Assembly: GCF_017744435.1 (NCBI RefSeq)
Contig: NZ_JAGIBG010000012.1
Coordinates: 1-64,000 of the forward strand
Reading direction: 5' to 3'
Origin: Pseudomonas sp.
GTDB taxonomy: Bacteria > Pseudomonadota > Gammaproteobacteria > Pseudomonadales > Pseudomonadaceae
DNA: 64,000 nucleotides
Part shown: positions 36,014-44,499 of the stretch, in pieces
Layout of the letters: each line of letters opens with the position of its first letter
Position numbering within the stretch: the first letter of the stretch is position 1
The notes under the pieces: model-generated
The model's database searches: none
What the model was told of the DNA's origin: nothing
The model's input: only the letters and a program-made list of their open reading frames with translations
Made by a program: the position numbers and the translations under genes

Positions 36014-36789
36014 GTGTGGAACTGCGCACCAACTGGGTCGCCCTGAACACCATCGTCTACCGCGAAGTGCGGCGCTTTCTGCGCATCTGGCCGCAGACCC
36101 TGCTGCCACCGGCGATTACCATGGTCCTGTACTTCGTCATCTTCGGTAACCTGATCGGCCGGCAGATCGGCGACATGGGCGGCTTCACCTACATGCAGTA
36201 CATCGTGCCGGGGCTGATCATGATGTCGGTGATCACCAACTCCTATGGCAACGTGGTGTCGAGTTTCTTCGGCAGCAAGTTCCAGCGCTCGATCGAAGAG
36301 CTGATGGTGTCGCCGGTATCGCCGCACACTATCCTTGTCGGCTATGTGCTAGGCGGTGTGCTGCGCGGCCTGGCGGTCGGGGTGATCGTGACCATCCTGT
36401 CGATGTTCTTCACCAACCTGCAGGTGCATCATCTGGGCGTGACGGTCATCGTGGTGCTGCTGACCGCCACCATCTTCTCGTTGCTGGGCTTCGTCAACGC
36501 GGTGTTCGCGCGCAACTTCGACGATATCTCGATCATCCCCACCTTCGTGCTGACGCCGCTGACCTACCTGGGCGGGGTGTTCTACTCGATCAACCTGCTG
36601 CCGCCATTCTGGCAGACCGTGTCGCTGGCCAACCCGGTGCTGCACATGGTCAACTCGTTCCGCTACGGCATCCTAGGGGTGTCGGACATCAGTATTGGCA
36701 CGGCGATCACCTTCATGCTGGTGGCCACCGCAGTGCTCTATGTGCTGTGTGTTCGCCTGCTGGTCAGCGGCCGAGGCATGCGCGCCTGA
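36010..36789 (+). CDS. yadH: ABC-2 type exporter permease, YadH-like
   Basis: 259 aa with six hydrophobic segments (for example TLLPPAITMVLYFVIFGNLI, MMSVITNSYGNV and FIPTFVLTPLTYLGGVFY-like), typical of ABC-2 permeases. It is translationally coupled to the ATPase gene. The last 117 bases are overlapped on the opposite strand by the end of the DUF2062 gene. It pairs with the preceding ATPase in the inner membrane; substrate unknown. Confidence 0.93.
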   Translation: MSVELRTNWVALNTIVYREVRRFLRIWPQTLLPPAITMVLYFVIFGNLIGRQIGDMGGFTYMQYIVPGLIMMSVITNSYGNVVSSFFGSKFQRSIEELMVSPVSPHTILVGYVLGGVLRGLAVGVIVTILSMFFTNLQVHHLGVTVIVVLLTATIFSLLGFVNAVFARNFDDISIIPTFVLTPLTYLGGVFYSINLLPPFWQTVSLANPVLHMVNSFRYGILGVSDISIGTAITFMLVATAVLYVLCVRLLVSGRGMRA

Positions 36790-37299
36790 CAGCCGTTGCT
36801 TGCGCCGGCGCCACTGCCGGCCAATCCACCAGCGCCAGTACAGCAGGGTGGTGAAGTAGGCGACCACGCCAAGCACCACCCCGCACACCACCGAACCCAG
36901 CAGAAACGGTTGCCACAGCGTGGCCAACTGGTCGGTGATCCATTCGAAGGTCAGCTCGTCCGGCAGGCTGCGCGGTGGCACCTGCATGAGCCAGGCGCCG
37001 GTCATGTAGGTGACGAAGAACACGGGTGGCATGGTCAGCGGGTTGGTCAGCCAGACCAGGCTGACGGCGATCGGCAGGTTGCCGCGTACCGGGATCGCCA
37101 GTGCTGCGGCCAGCAGCATCTGCATGGGAATGGGGATCAACGCCGCGAACAGTCCCACCCCCATGGCCCGCGCCACCGAATGGCGGTTCAGGTGCCAGAG
37201 GTTCGGGTCATGCAGCAGCTTCCCGAAAAAGCGTAAGGATTTGTGTTCCCGAATACTGGTCGGGTCCGGCATGTAGCGTTTGAAAAGTCGGCGCGGCAT
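36673..37299 (-). CDS. DUF2062 inner membrane protein
   Basis: 208 aa from the ATG at 37299 (MPRRLFKRYMPD), with CGGGAG upstream; an in-frame start 87 bases 5' lacks a ribosome site. The family core is clear: HSVARAMGVGLFAALIPIPM, then LPIAVSLVWLTNPLTMPPVF and two or three more hydrophobic segments. After about residue 170 a His-, Gln- and Asp-rich tail (TQHIEHCGGHQHEGDRR) is read from the opposite strand of the ABC permease gene. The tail is composition-driven and may be non-functional. The family is of unknown function; it lies upstream of comEC, as in other pseudomonads. Confidence 0.85.
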   Translation of the reverse strand: MPRRLFKRYMPDPTSIREHKSLRFFGKLLHDPNLWHLNRHSVARAMGVGLFAALIPIPMQMLLAAALAIPVRGNLPIAVSLVWLTNPLTMPPVFFVTYMTGAWLMQVPPRSLPDELTFEWITDQLATLWQPFLLGSVVCGVVLGVVAYFTTLLYWRWWIGRQWRRRKQRLSGAHASAADQQANTQHIEHCGGHQHEGDRRANTDVRHP

Positions 37300-37441
37300 G
37301 TAGGCTCCCGGAGCGTTGATCGGGGCAGTATGCCTCGATTCGCGTTCAGCCTCGTTTAGAGTTTGTGACAATTGTTGAGCGGGCAATGCCGGCTTTTCGT
37401 CTATGCCTCAGTAAGCGATTCCGCTTCTGGAGCTCTACCTC

Positions 37442-39658
37442 ATGCGCACAGGGATGTTTGCGCTCGCGCTCGGGCTGTTGAGCCTGGGCTTTCTCCCCGT
37501 TTTACCGTCGGTCGGGTGGCTGCTACTGCTGTTGCTGGCAGTTGGCGTCTGCGTATGCACGCGGTTGTGGCCGCTGGGCTGTTTTCTGCTGGGGCTGTGC
37601 TGGGCCTGCTGGTCGGCCCAGCAGGCGCTGGATGACCGCCTGGCAGCGGGCCTGGATGGCCGCACGCTATGGCTGGAGGGGCGGGTGGTCGGGCTACCTG
37701 CACGGACTGCACAGGGCGTGCGCTTCGAGCTGGAACAGCCGCATTCGCGCCGCGCCGAGCTGCCCCGGCGCCTGCAACTGAGCTGGTTCGATGGCCCGGT
37801 CATGCATGCTGGCGAGCATTGGCGCATGGCGGTTACCTTGCAGCGCCCGGCCGGGTTGCTCAACCCCCATGGCCCGGATCGCGAGGCGCAGCTGCTGGCC
37901 CGACGCATCGGTGCCACTGGCACGGTCAAGGCGGGCCAGCTGATGCATGCGGTGGCCCCGGGGTGGCGGGATGCGCTGCGCGAGCGCCTGCTCAAGGTCG
38001 ATGCGCAGGGGCAGGAAGCGGCATTGGTGGCTTTGCTGCTCGGCGACGGGGCGGGCCTGGCCCGTGAGCAGTGGCAGGCGTTGCAGGCAACCGGCACGGT
38101 GCACTTGCTGGTGATTTCCGGGCAACACATCGGTCTGCTCGCAGGCTTGCTATATGCCCTGGTCTCGGGCCTGGCGCGCTGGGGGCTCTGGCCTCAGGGT
38201 TGGCCGTGGTTGCCGTGGGCCTGCGGCCTGGCGATGGCGGCGGCGCTGGGCTACGGCTGGTTGGCCGGCGCGGGGGTACCGGTGCAACGCGCCTGCCTGA
38301 TGCTGGCGGTGGTGCTGCTGTGGCGCCTGCGTTTTCGCCAGTTGGGGGCGGTGTTGCCGCTGTTGCTGGCATTGAACCTGGTGTTGCTGGCCGAACCCCT
38401 GGCGGCGTTGCTCCCTGGGTTCTGGCTATCGTTCGCGGCGGTGGCGATCCTCATCTACAGCTTTGCGGCACGGCTTGGCGGCTGGCGACCCTGGCAAGCG
38501 TGGACGCGGGCCCAGTGGGTGATCGCCGTCGGTCTGTTACCGGTGCTATTGGCCACGGAGTTGCCGGTCAGCCTGAGTGCGCCTGCAGCGAACTTGCTGG
38601 CGGTGCCCTGGGTCAGCCTGGCGGTGCTGCCACTGGCATTGCTCGGTACGCTGTTGCTGCCGCTGGCGGGCATTGGCGAGGGCCTGCTGTGGGTCGCGGG
38701 TGGCTTGCTGGACACCCTGTTCCGCCTGCTGAGTTTGCTGGCGCAGTGGCGGCCGGTATGGATACCGCCGGCACTGCCGGTGTGGGCCTGGTTGTTGGTG
38801 TGTTGCGGGGCGCTGCTGTTGCTGTTGCCTCGCGGTGTGCCGCTGCGTGGGCTGGGCGCGGTCATGCTGTTGGCCTTGTGGGTGCCGAGGGAGCCCGTGC
38901 CGCCTGGGCAGGTCGAGATCTGGCAACTGGACGTCGGCCAAGGCTTGGCGATGCTTCTACGCACGCAACATCACACCCTGCTCTACGACGCCGGGCCGGC
39001 CAAGGGCGAAACCGACCTGGGCGAGCGGGTGGTGCTGCCAACCCTGCGCAAGCTGGGGGTGGAGCGCCTGGACCTGATGCTGATCAGCCACGCCCATGCC
39101 GACCATGCGGGCGGCGCTGCTGCCATCCAGCGAGGCTTGCCGGTCGGTCGGATAATTGGCGGTGAAGCGTTGGATGACGTCCAGTTGCAGCCTTGTACCC
39201 GTGGCGAGCAATGGACATGGGATGGCGTGCATTTTTCGCTATGGCACTGGGTGGATGGGCAAAGTAGCAACGACCGCTCCTGTGTGCTGATGGTCGAGGC
39301 GCAGGGCGAGCGCTTGCTGCTGGCGGGGGATATGGAGGCTGGCGCCGAGCAGGCTTGGCTGGCGGATACCGCCGTACCCCGTATCGACTGGCTGCAGGCG
39401 CCGCACCATGGCAGCCGTACTTCTTCCACCGAGGCCTTCATTCGCGCCACGGCTGCACGTGGCGTGCTGATTTCGCGGGGGCGCAACAACAGCTTCGGGC
39501 ACCCGCATGCACAGGTGCTCGAGCGTTATCGGCGGCACGGGATGGTAGTGCATGACACGGCGGTGGAGGGGGCACTGCGGTTGGTGTTGGGTGGGCAGGG
39601 GGGGATTGAGAGTGTGCGTCGGCAGCGGCGGTTCTGGCGTGATGTTGTTGGTAGCTGA
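37442..39658 (+). CDS. comEC: ComEC/Rec2 DNA-uptake channel protein
   Basis: 738 aa. The N-terminal part has a few membrane segments, then an OB-like soluble region. The central competence domain (HLLVISGQHIGLLAGLLYAL near residue 220 and many hydrophobic helices) forms the DNA channel. The C-terminal part is a metallo-beta-lactamase-type domain with MLISHAHADHAGG (metal-binding HxHxDH) and DVGQGLAML. It takes single-stranded DNA across the inner membrane in transforming bacteria. The gene ends at a large REP palindrome. Confidence 0.93.
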   Translation: MRTGMFALALGLLSLGFLPVLPSVGWLLLLLLAVGVCVCTRLWPLGCFLLGLCWACWSAQQALDDRLAAGLDGRTLWLEGRVVGLPARTAQGVRFELEQPHSRRAELPRRLQLSWFDGPVMHAGEHWRMAVTLQRPAGLLNPHGPDREAQLLARRIGATGTVKAGQLMHAVAPGWRDALRERLLKVDAQGQEAALVALLLGDGAGLAREQWQALQATGTVHLLVISGQHIGLLAGLLYALVSGLARWGLWPQGWPWLPWACGLAMAAALGYGWLAGAGVPVQRACLMLAVVLLWRLRFRQLGAVLPLLLALNLVLLAEPLAALLPGFWLSFAAVAILIYSFAARLGGWRPWQAWTRAQWVIAVGLLPVLLATELPVSLSAPAANLLAVPWVSLAVLPLALLGTLLLPLAGIGEGLLWVAGGLLDTLFRLLSLLAQWRPVWIPPALPVWAWLLVCCGALLLLLPRGVPLRGLGAVMLLALWVPREPVPPGQVEIWQLDVGQGLAMLLRTQHHTLLYDAGPAKGETDLGERVVLPTLRKLGVERLDLMLISHAHADHAGGAAAIQRGLPVGRIIGGEALDDVQLQPCTRGEQWTWDGVHFSLWHWVDGQSSNDRSCVLMVEAQGERLLLAGDMEAGAEQAWLADTAVPRIDWLQAPHHGSRTSSTEAFIRATAARGVLISRGRNNSFGHPHAQVLERYRRHGMVVHDTAVEGALRLVLGGQGGIESVRRQRRFWRDVVGS

Positions 39659-39659
39659 G

Positions 39660-39720
39660 CTGGCCCTTTCGCGGGTAAACCCGCTCCCACAGGTTCAGTG
39701 TTTACCCGCGAAAGGGCCAG
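39660..39720. repeat. REP pair forming a 21-bp perfect palindrome; probable terminator
   Basis: Two arms of 21 bases (CTGGCCCTTTCGCGGGTAAAC and its exact complement) are separated by 19 bases. The core GCGGGTAAACCCGC is the P. putida REP signature. It begins two bases after the comEC stop codon, so it probably ends or protects that transcript. Confidence 0.88.
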
Positions 39721-39837
39721 ACCAGACACCCCAAAGCCCAAGCCAGAAACTGGCCTGCCAATTCCCTGACCTCCGGCAGATGAGCCCTCGGCGCGCCTAT
39801 GGTAGAGTGGCGGCCTTTTTCCGAAGGGGCGTTTACT

Positions 39838-40473
39838 GTGTGGGAATTGGTCAAGTCCGGTGGTTGGATGATGCTGCCGATCATTCTGAGTTCCATCGCC
39901 GCCATGGCTATCGTCGTCGAGCGCCTGTGGACCCTGCGCGCCAGCCGCGTCACCCCGCCGCACCTGCTGGGCCAGGTGTGGATGTGGATCAAGGACAAGC
40001 AACTCACCAGTGACAAGCTCAAGGCCCTGCGCGCCGACTCGCCGCTGGGCGAAATCCTCGCTGCAGGCTTGGCCAACTCGCGCCATGGCCGCGAGATCAT
40101 GAAAGAGTGCATCGAGGAAGCCGCCTCGCGCGTCATCCACGAACTCGAACGCTACATCAGCACCCTCGGCACCATTGCTGCCATGGCACCGCTGCTCGGT
40201 CTACTGGGCACCGTGCTGGGCATGATCGACATCTTTAGCGCCTTCATGGGCTCGCAGATGACCGCCAACGCCGCCGTGCTGGCGGGTGGTATCTCCAAAG
40301 CCCTGGTCACCACCGCAGCCGGCCTGATGGTGGGTATCCCGGCGGTGTTCTTCCACCGCTTCCTGCTGCGCCGCATCGATGAGCTGGTGGTGGGCATGGA
40401 GCAGGAGGCGATCAAGCTGGTGGAAGTGATCCAGGGCGATCGCGAAGTGGAAGTGGCCGGAGGCAAGGCGTGA
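39838..40473 (+). CDS. exbB: ExbB/TolQ-type proton channel subunit
   Basis: 211 aa from the GTG at 39838 (VWELVKSGGWMM), with GAAGGGG nine bases upstream; an ATG 39 bases 5' has no ribosome site. There is one hydrophobic N-terminal segment (MMLPIILSSIAAMAIVVERL), a cytoplasmic loop, then two segments (LGTIAAMAPLLGLLGTVLGM and AVLAGGISKALVTTAAGLMV), the ExbB/TolQ plan. It works with ExbD in the inner membrane to couple proton flow to outer membrane work. No tonB gene is nearby. First gene of the lpxK operon. Confidence 0.93.
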   Translation: MWELVKSGGWMMLPIILSSIAAMAIVVERLWTLRASRVTPPHLLGQVWMWIKDKQLTSDKLKALRADSPLGEILAAGLANSRHGREIMKECIEEAASRVIHELERYISTLGTIAAMAPLLGLLGTVLGMIDIFSAFMGSQMTANAAVLAGGISKALVTTAAGLMVGIPAVFFHRFLLRRIDELVVGMEQEAIKLVEVIQGDREVEVAGGKA

Positions 40474-40904
40474 AGTTCCGGCGCAATCGCCAGCGGGAGA
40501 ACGTCGACATCAACCTCGCATCACTGATCGATGTGGTGTTCGTCCTGCTGCTGTTCTTCGTGGTCACCACCACCTTCACCCGCGAGACGCAGTTGCGCGT
40601 CGAGTTGCCCGAGGCGGCCAGCGCCGAGCAGGCATCGGCCGATCAGGGCAAGCTGGTGGAAGTGACCATCAGCGCCGATGGCGTGTATTCGGTGAACAAC
40701 CACCTGCTGCCCAAGAGCGACCTGGCGACCCTGACCGAGGCCATCGAGCGCGAGTCGGGTGGTGACAACAAGCTGCCATTGGCCATCAGCGCCGACGGCA
40801 AGACCCCGCACCAGGCCGTGATCACCGCAATGGATGCTGCCGGCAAGCTCGGTTTCAGCCACCTGCGCATGACCACCGTCGAGGCCGCCCAGGGGACACC
40901 TTGA
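40470..40904 (+). CDS. exbD: ExbD/TolR-type protein
   Basis: 144 aa, GTG start overlapping the exbB stop by four bases. One membrane helix near residues 15-35 ([21 protein letters not shown]) contains the conserved Asp (LIDVVF) that carries protons. The rest is a periplasmic domain. It forms a complex with ExbB. The TGATG junction couples it to lpxK. Confidence 0.93.
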   Translation: MKFRRNRQRENVDINLASLIDVVFVLLLFFVVTTTFTRETQLRVELPEAASAEQASADQGKLVEVTISADGVYSVNNHLLPKSDLATLTEAIERESGGDNKLPLAISADGKTPHQAVITAMDAAGKLGFSHLRMTTVEAAQGTP

Positions 40905-41905
40905 TGGCGCTTGCCGACCGCTTGCTCGCCGCCTGGTACGCCGGGCATCCGGCCCTGGCGCTGCTGCGCCCGCTCGAAGCGCTGTACCGGCGCGTGGTGA
41001 CGCGCAAGCGTGCGCGTTTTCTCAGCGGCGAAAGTGCAAGCTACCGGGCGCCGGTGCCGGTCATCGTGGTGGGCAACATCACCGTGGGTGGCACCGGCAA
41101 GACACCGATGATTCTCTGGCTGATCGAGCATTGCCGTCGCCAGGGCCTGAAGGTGGGTGTGGTCAGTCGTGGCTACGGTGCCAAGCCGCCACACTACCCG
41201 TGGCGGGTGGCAGCGAGCCAGCCAGCCGAACAGGCCGGTGACGAACCCTTGCTGATCGTTCAGCGCACCGGCGTGCCGCTGATGATCGACCCTGACCGTT
41301 CAGCCGCGGTGCAGGCGCTGCTGGCCAGCGAGCCGCTGGACCTGATCCTGTGCGATGACGGCATGCAGCACTACCGTCTGGCCCGTGACCTTGAACTGGT
41401 GCTGATCGATGCCGCCCGTGGCCTGGGCAATGGCCGTTGTCTGCCGGCTGGACCGCTGCGCGAGCCTGTCGAGCGCCTTCAGGAAGCTGATGCCGTGCTG
41501 TTCAACGGCGCCAGTGAAGACTGCGCCGAGGGTTTCGGTTTCCGCCTGCAACCGTCCGCCCTGGTCAACCTGCGCAGCGGCGAGCGCCGCGAGCTCGATC
41601 ATTTCCCTGCAGGCCAGCGCCTGCACGCGGTGGCCGGTATCGGTAACCCGCAACGTTTCTTCAATACCCTGCTGGGGCTAAACTGGCAGCCGGTGCCGCA
41701 TCCCTTTGCCGACCATGCGCAGTTCAGCGCCGAAAGCCTGGCATTCAGCCCGGCGCTGCCGCTGGTCATGACCGAGAAGGATGCGGTGAAATGCCGGGCC
41801 TTCGCTGCCGACGACTGGTGGTACCTGGCTGTCGAGGCACAGCCCACGCCAGCCTTCGGCGCCTGGTTCGACAGCCAGCTGCAGCGCTTGCTGCGCAAGC
41901 CCTGA
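40904..41905 (+). CDS. lpxK: Tetraacyldisaccharide 4'-kinase
   Basis: 333 aa from the ATG at 40904 (TGATG junction with exbD). P-loop in [13 protein letters not shown] near residues 54-66, then [13 protein letters not shown] and [19 protein letters not shown]. It phosphorylates the 4' position of tetraacyldisaccharide 1-phosphate to lipid IVA, late in lipid A synthesis at the inner membrane. It belongs with kdsB downstream, which makes CMP-Kdo for the next step. Confidence 0.96.
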   Translation: MALADRLLAAWYAGHPALALLRPLEALYRRVVTRKRARFLSGESASYRAPVPVIVVGNITVGGTGKTPMILWLIEHCRRQGLKVGVVSRGYGAKPPHYPWRVAASQPAEQAGDEPLLIVQRTGVPLMIDPDRSAAVQALLASEPLDLILCDDGMQHYRLARDLELVLIDAARGLGNGRCLPAGPLREPVERLQEADAVLFNGASEDCAEGFGFRLQPSALVNLRSGERRELDHFPAGQRLHAVAGIGNPQRFFNTLLGLNWQPVPHPFADHAQFSAESLAFSPALPLVMTEKDAVKCRAFAADDWWYLAVEAQPTPAFGAWFDSQLQRLLRKP

Positions 41906-41948
41906 GCCCTTCTTCAATTTCCGGCCATCCGGCCTCAAGGACGCTTCC

Positions 41949-42134
41949 ATGGACACCAAACTGCTCGATATCCTGGCCTGCCCGATCACCAAGGGCCCGC
42001 TCAAGCTCAGTGCCGACAAGACCGAGCTGATCAGCAAGGGCGCCGGCCTGGCCTACCCGATCCGCGACGGCATCCCGGTGATGCTGGAAAGCGAGGCGCG
42101 TACCCTGACCGACGATGAGCGTCTGGACAAATGA
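41949..42134 (+). CDS. Trm112/YcaR family protein
   Basis: 61 aa: [18 protein letters not shown], then [17 protein letters not shown], the whole of the YcaR/UPF0434 family. One Cys remains in ACPITKG. It is conserved between lpxK and kdsB in gamma-proteobacteria and overlaps kdsB by four bases. Trm112-like proteins in other organisms activate methyltransferases; a bacterial role is not settled. Confidence 0.93.
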   Translation: MDTKLLDILACPITKGPLKLSADKTELISKGAGLAYPIRDGIPVMLESEARTLTDDERLDK

Positions 42135-42895
42135 GCGTGAATTTCACCGTGGTCATTCCTGCCCGGCTGCGCTCCACGCGCCTGCCGGGCAAGCCATTGC
42201 TGGCGATCGCCGGCAAGCCGATGGTCCAGCATGTCTGGGAGCAGGCGCGCAAGAGTGGTGCAAACCGCGTGGTCATCGCCACCGATGATGCCAGCATCCT
42301 TGAAGCCTGCCAGGCCTTCGGCGCCGAGGTGCTGATGACCCGTGCCGACCATGAATCGGGCACCGACCGCCTGGCCGAAGTAGCCGCGCACCTGGGCCTG
42401 CCGGCGGATGCCATCGTGGTCAACGTGCAGGGTGACGAGCCGCTGATCCCGCCGGTGATCATCGATCAGGTGGCCGCCAACCTGGCTGCCCACCCGGAAG
42501 CCGGCATCGCCACCCTGGCCGAGCCGATCCATGAACCGGAAACCGTGTTCAATCCCAATGCCGTCAAGGTGGTGAGCGACAAGAACGGCCTGGCCCTGAC
42601 GTTCAGCCGCGCGCCGCTGCCGTGGGCTCGCGATGCCTTTGCCAAGGACCGCAACCAGCTCCCGCAGGGTGTGCCCTATCGTCGCCACATCGGCATGTAT
42701 GCGTACCGCGTCGGCTTCCTGCAGGACTTCGTCAGCTGGGGCCCGTGCTGGCTCGAGCAGACCGAGGCCCTGGAACAGCTGCGTGCGCTGTGGCATGGCG
42801 TGCGTATCCACGTCGAGGACGCCATCGAGGCGCCAGCCGTGGGTGTCGATACCCCTGAAGACCTGGAGCGCGTACGGCGCTTGCTGGAGGCCTGA
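42131..42895 (+). CDS. kdsB: CMP-Kdo synthetase (3-deoxy-manno-octulosonate cytidylyltransferase)
   Basis: 254 aa. The nucleotide-binding start [16 protein letters not shown] and the motifs [13 protein letters not shown] and [12 protein letters not shown] are those of KdsB. It activates Kdo with CTP for attachment to lipid IVA, and so follows LpxK in the pathway and in the operon. ATGA overlap with the upstream YcaR gene and one-base overlap with the phosphatase gene. Confidence 0.97.
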   Translation: MSVNFTVVIPARLRSTRLPGKPLLAIAGKPMVQHVWEQARKSGANRVVIATDDASILEACQAFGAEVLMTRADHESGTDRLAEVAAHLGLPADAIVVNVQGDEPLIPPVIIDQVAANLAAHPEAGIATLAEPIHEPETVFNPNAVKVVSDKNGLALTFSRAPLPWARDAFAKDRNQLPQGVPYRRHIGMYAYRVGFLQDFVSWGPCWLEQTEALEQLRALWHGVRIHVEDAIEAPAVGVDTPEDLERVRRLLEA

Positions 42896-43359
42896 TGCGC
42901 GTCCTGTTCGTCTGCCTCGGCAATATCTGCCGCTCGCCCACCGCCGAAGGCGTGCTGCGCCATCAGTTGCAGGCGGCCGGCCTGGCTGAGCAGGTGCATG
43001 TGGCATCTGCCGGTACCGGCGACTGGCATGTCGGCAAGGCCCCTGACAGCCGCACCTGCAAGGCCGCGCTGGCGCGTGGGTATGACTTGTCGCAGCAACG
43101 TGCCCAGCAGGTCAAGCCGGCGCATTTCGCCGAGTACGACCTGATCCTGGCCATGGATGAGAGCAACCTCGGCCACCTGCGCGCCATGCGCCCGCACAAC
43201 GCCGCGGGCGAACTCGACCTGTTCCTGCGCCGTTACGGCGCGGCCCTGGACGAAGTGCCAGACCCTTACTATGGCGGCACCGAGGGCTTCGAGCAGGTGC
43301 TCGACCTGATCGAGGCTGCGTGCCGCGAGCTGGTCGTGGAAATCAAGGGGCGGCTATGA
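42895..43359 (+). CDS. Low-molecular-weight protein tyrosine phosphatase
   Basis: 154 aa. The catalytic loop is at the N-terminus (VCLGNICRSP, C-x5-R-S) and the general-acid Asp lies in VPDPYYGG. It dephosphorylates tyrosine, usually of a partner kinase controlling polysaccharide; no such kinase is nearby. The position between kdsB and murB is conserved in pseudomonads and it overlaps murB by four bases. Confidence 0.95.
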   Translation: MRVLFVCLGNICRSPTAEGVLRHQLQAAGLAEQVHVASAGTGDWHVGKAPDSRTCKAALARGYDLSQQRAQQVKPAHFAEYDLILAMDESNLGHLRAMRPHNAAGELDLFLRRYGAALDEVPDPYYGGTEGFEQVLDLIEAACRELVVEIKGRL

Positions 43360-44375
43360 CTGCGGTTTGGCAGGAACAGGTTTCGCTGAAGCCCTACAAC
43401 ACCTTCGGCATCGATGTGAAAGCCCGCTATTTCACCCAGGCGCACGGCGATGACGATGTGCGCGAGACGTTGGCGCAGGCGCGTCAGCGTGAGTTGGTGG
43501 TGCAGGTGATCGGTGGTGGCAGCAATCTGCTGCTGACCCGCGATATCGATGCTGTGGTGTTGCACATGGCCAGCCGTGGTCGACGCGTGCTGAGTGATGA
43601 CGGCGAGCGGGTGGTGGTCGAGGCAGAAGCCGGCGAGCCCTGGCACCCGTTCGTGCAATGGTCGTTGGCGCAAGGCTATAGTGGGCTGGAGAACCTCAGT
43701 CTGATCCCTGGCACCGTGGGGGCTGCGCCGATGCAGAACGTTGGCGCCTATGGTGTCGAGATCAAGGATGTGTTCGCCGGGTTGACCGCGCTGGACCGGG
43801 AGACTGGCGAGCTGCGTGATTTTGACCTGGAGGCGTGTGCCTTCGGTTACCGCGACAGTGTGTTCAAGCGCAACCCCGGCCGCTGGTTGATCCTGCGTGT
43901 GCGTTTTGCCTTGAGCCGTACGTTGCATGCCCGCCTGGATTACGGGCCGGTGCGCCAGCGTCTGCTGGAGCAGGGTGTCGAGCAGCCGACCGCACAGGCG
44001 ATCAGTGACGCCATCTGCAGCATTCGTCGCGAAAAATTGCCCGACCCGGCCGAGCTGGGCAATGCCGGGAGCTTCTTCAAGAACCCGGTGGTGTCGGCTG
44101 GGCTGGTGGAGCGCATCCGTGCCCAGTATCCGGGTGTGGTCGCTTATCCCCAGGCTGACGACCAAGTAAAACTGGCAGCGGGCTGGCTGATCGAGCAGGC
44201 AGGCTGGAAAGGCTACCGTGAGGGCGATGCCGGTGTGCATCGCCTGCAGTCGCTGGTACTGGTCAATTATGGTCAGGCGAGCGGGGCGCAGGTGCATGCG
44301 CTGGCGCAGCGAATCCAGGCGGATATCCTTGAGCGGTTCGGGGTGGAGCTGGAAATGGAGCCCAACCTTTACTGA
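43356..44375 (+). CDS. murB: UDP-N-acetylenolpyruvoylglucosamine reductase
   Basis: 339 aa from the ATG at 43356 (MTAVWQEQVSLKPYNTFG), which overlaps the phosphatase stop; an earlier in-frame ATG lies within the phosphatase gene. FAD-binding region with VIGGGSNLLL and LSLIPGTVGAAPMQNVGAYG; the substrate Ser lies in NAGSFFKNP. It reduces the enolpyruvyl group to make UDP-MurNAc for peptidoglycan. Last gene of the operon, followed by a REP and a terminator. Confidence 0.97.
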   Translation: MTAVWQEQVSLKPYNTFGIDVKARYFTQAHGDDDVRETLAQARQRELVVQVIGGGSNLLLTRDIDAVVLHMASRGRRVLSDDGERVVVEAEAGEPWHPFVQWSLAQGYSGLENLSLIPGTVGAAPMQNVGAYGVEIKDVFAGLTALDRETGELRDFDLEACAFGYRDSVFKRNPGRWLILRVRFALSRTLHARLDYGPVRQRLLEQGVEQPTAQAISDAICSIRREKLPDPAELGNAGSFFKNPVVSAGLVERIRAQYPGVVAYPQADDQVKLAAGWLIEQAGWKGYREGDAGVHRLQSLVLVNYGQASGAQVHALAQRIQADILERFGVELEMEPNLY

Positions 44376-44390
44376 TTGCATCGCCTGTCC

Positions 44391-44424
44391 CGGCCTCTTC
44401 GCGGGCAAGCCCGCGAAGAGGCCG
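44391..44424. repeat. REP palindrome after murB
   Basis: A perfect palindrome with 16-base arms, CGGCCTCTTCGCGGGC and GCCCGCGAAGAGGCCG, and a two-base loop; the core is the P. putida REP. It sits 15 bases after the murB stop. Confidence 0.88.
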
Positions 44425-44447
44425 ATCCTGCTGAACAGATAGCCAAG

Positions 44448-44483
44448 AAAAAGCCCCGCCAGTTCGCACTGGCGGGGCTTTTT
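44448..44483. terminator. Bidirectional terminator between murB and rne
   Basis: Stem AAAAAGCCCCGCCAG / CTGGCGGGGCTTTTT with a six-base loop. It has an A run on one side and a T run on the other, so it can end both converging transcripts. Confidence 0.93.
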
Positions 44484-44499
44484 CATTCAGCGTCGGCTA

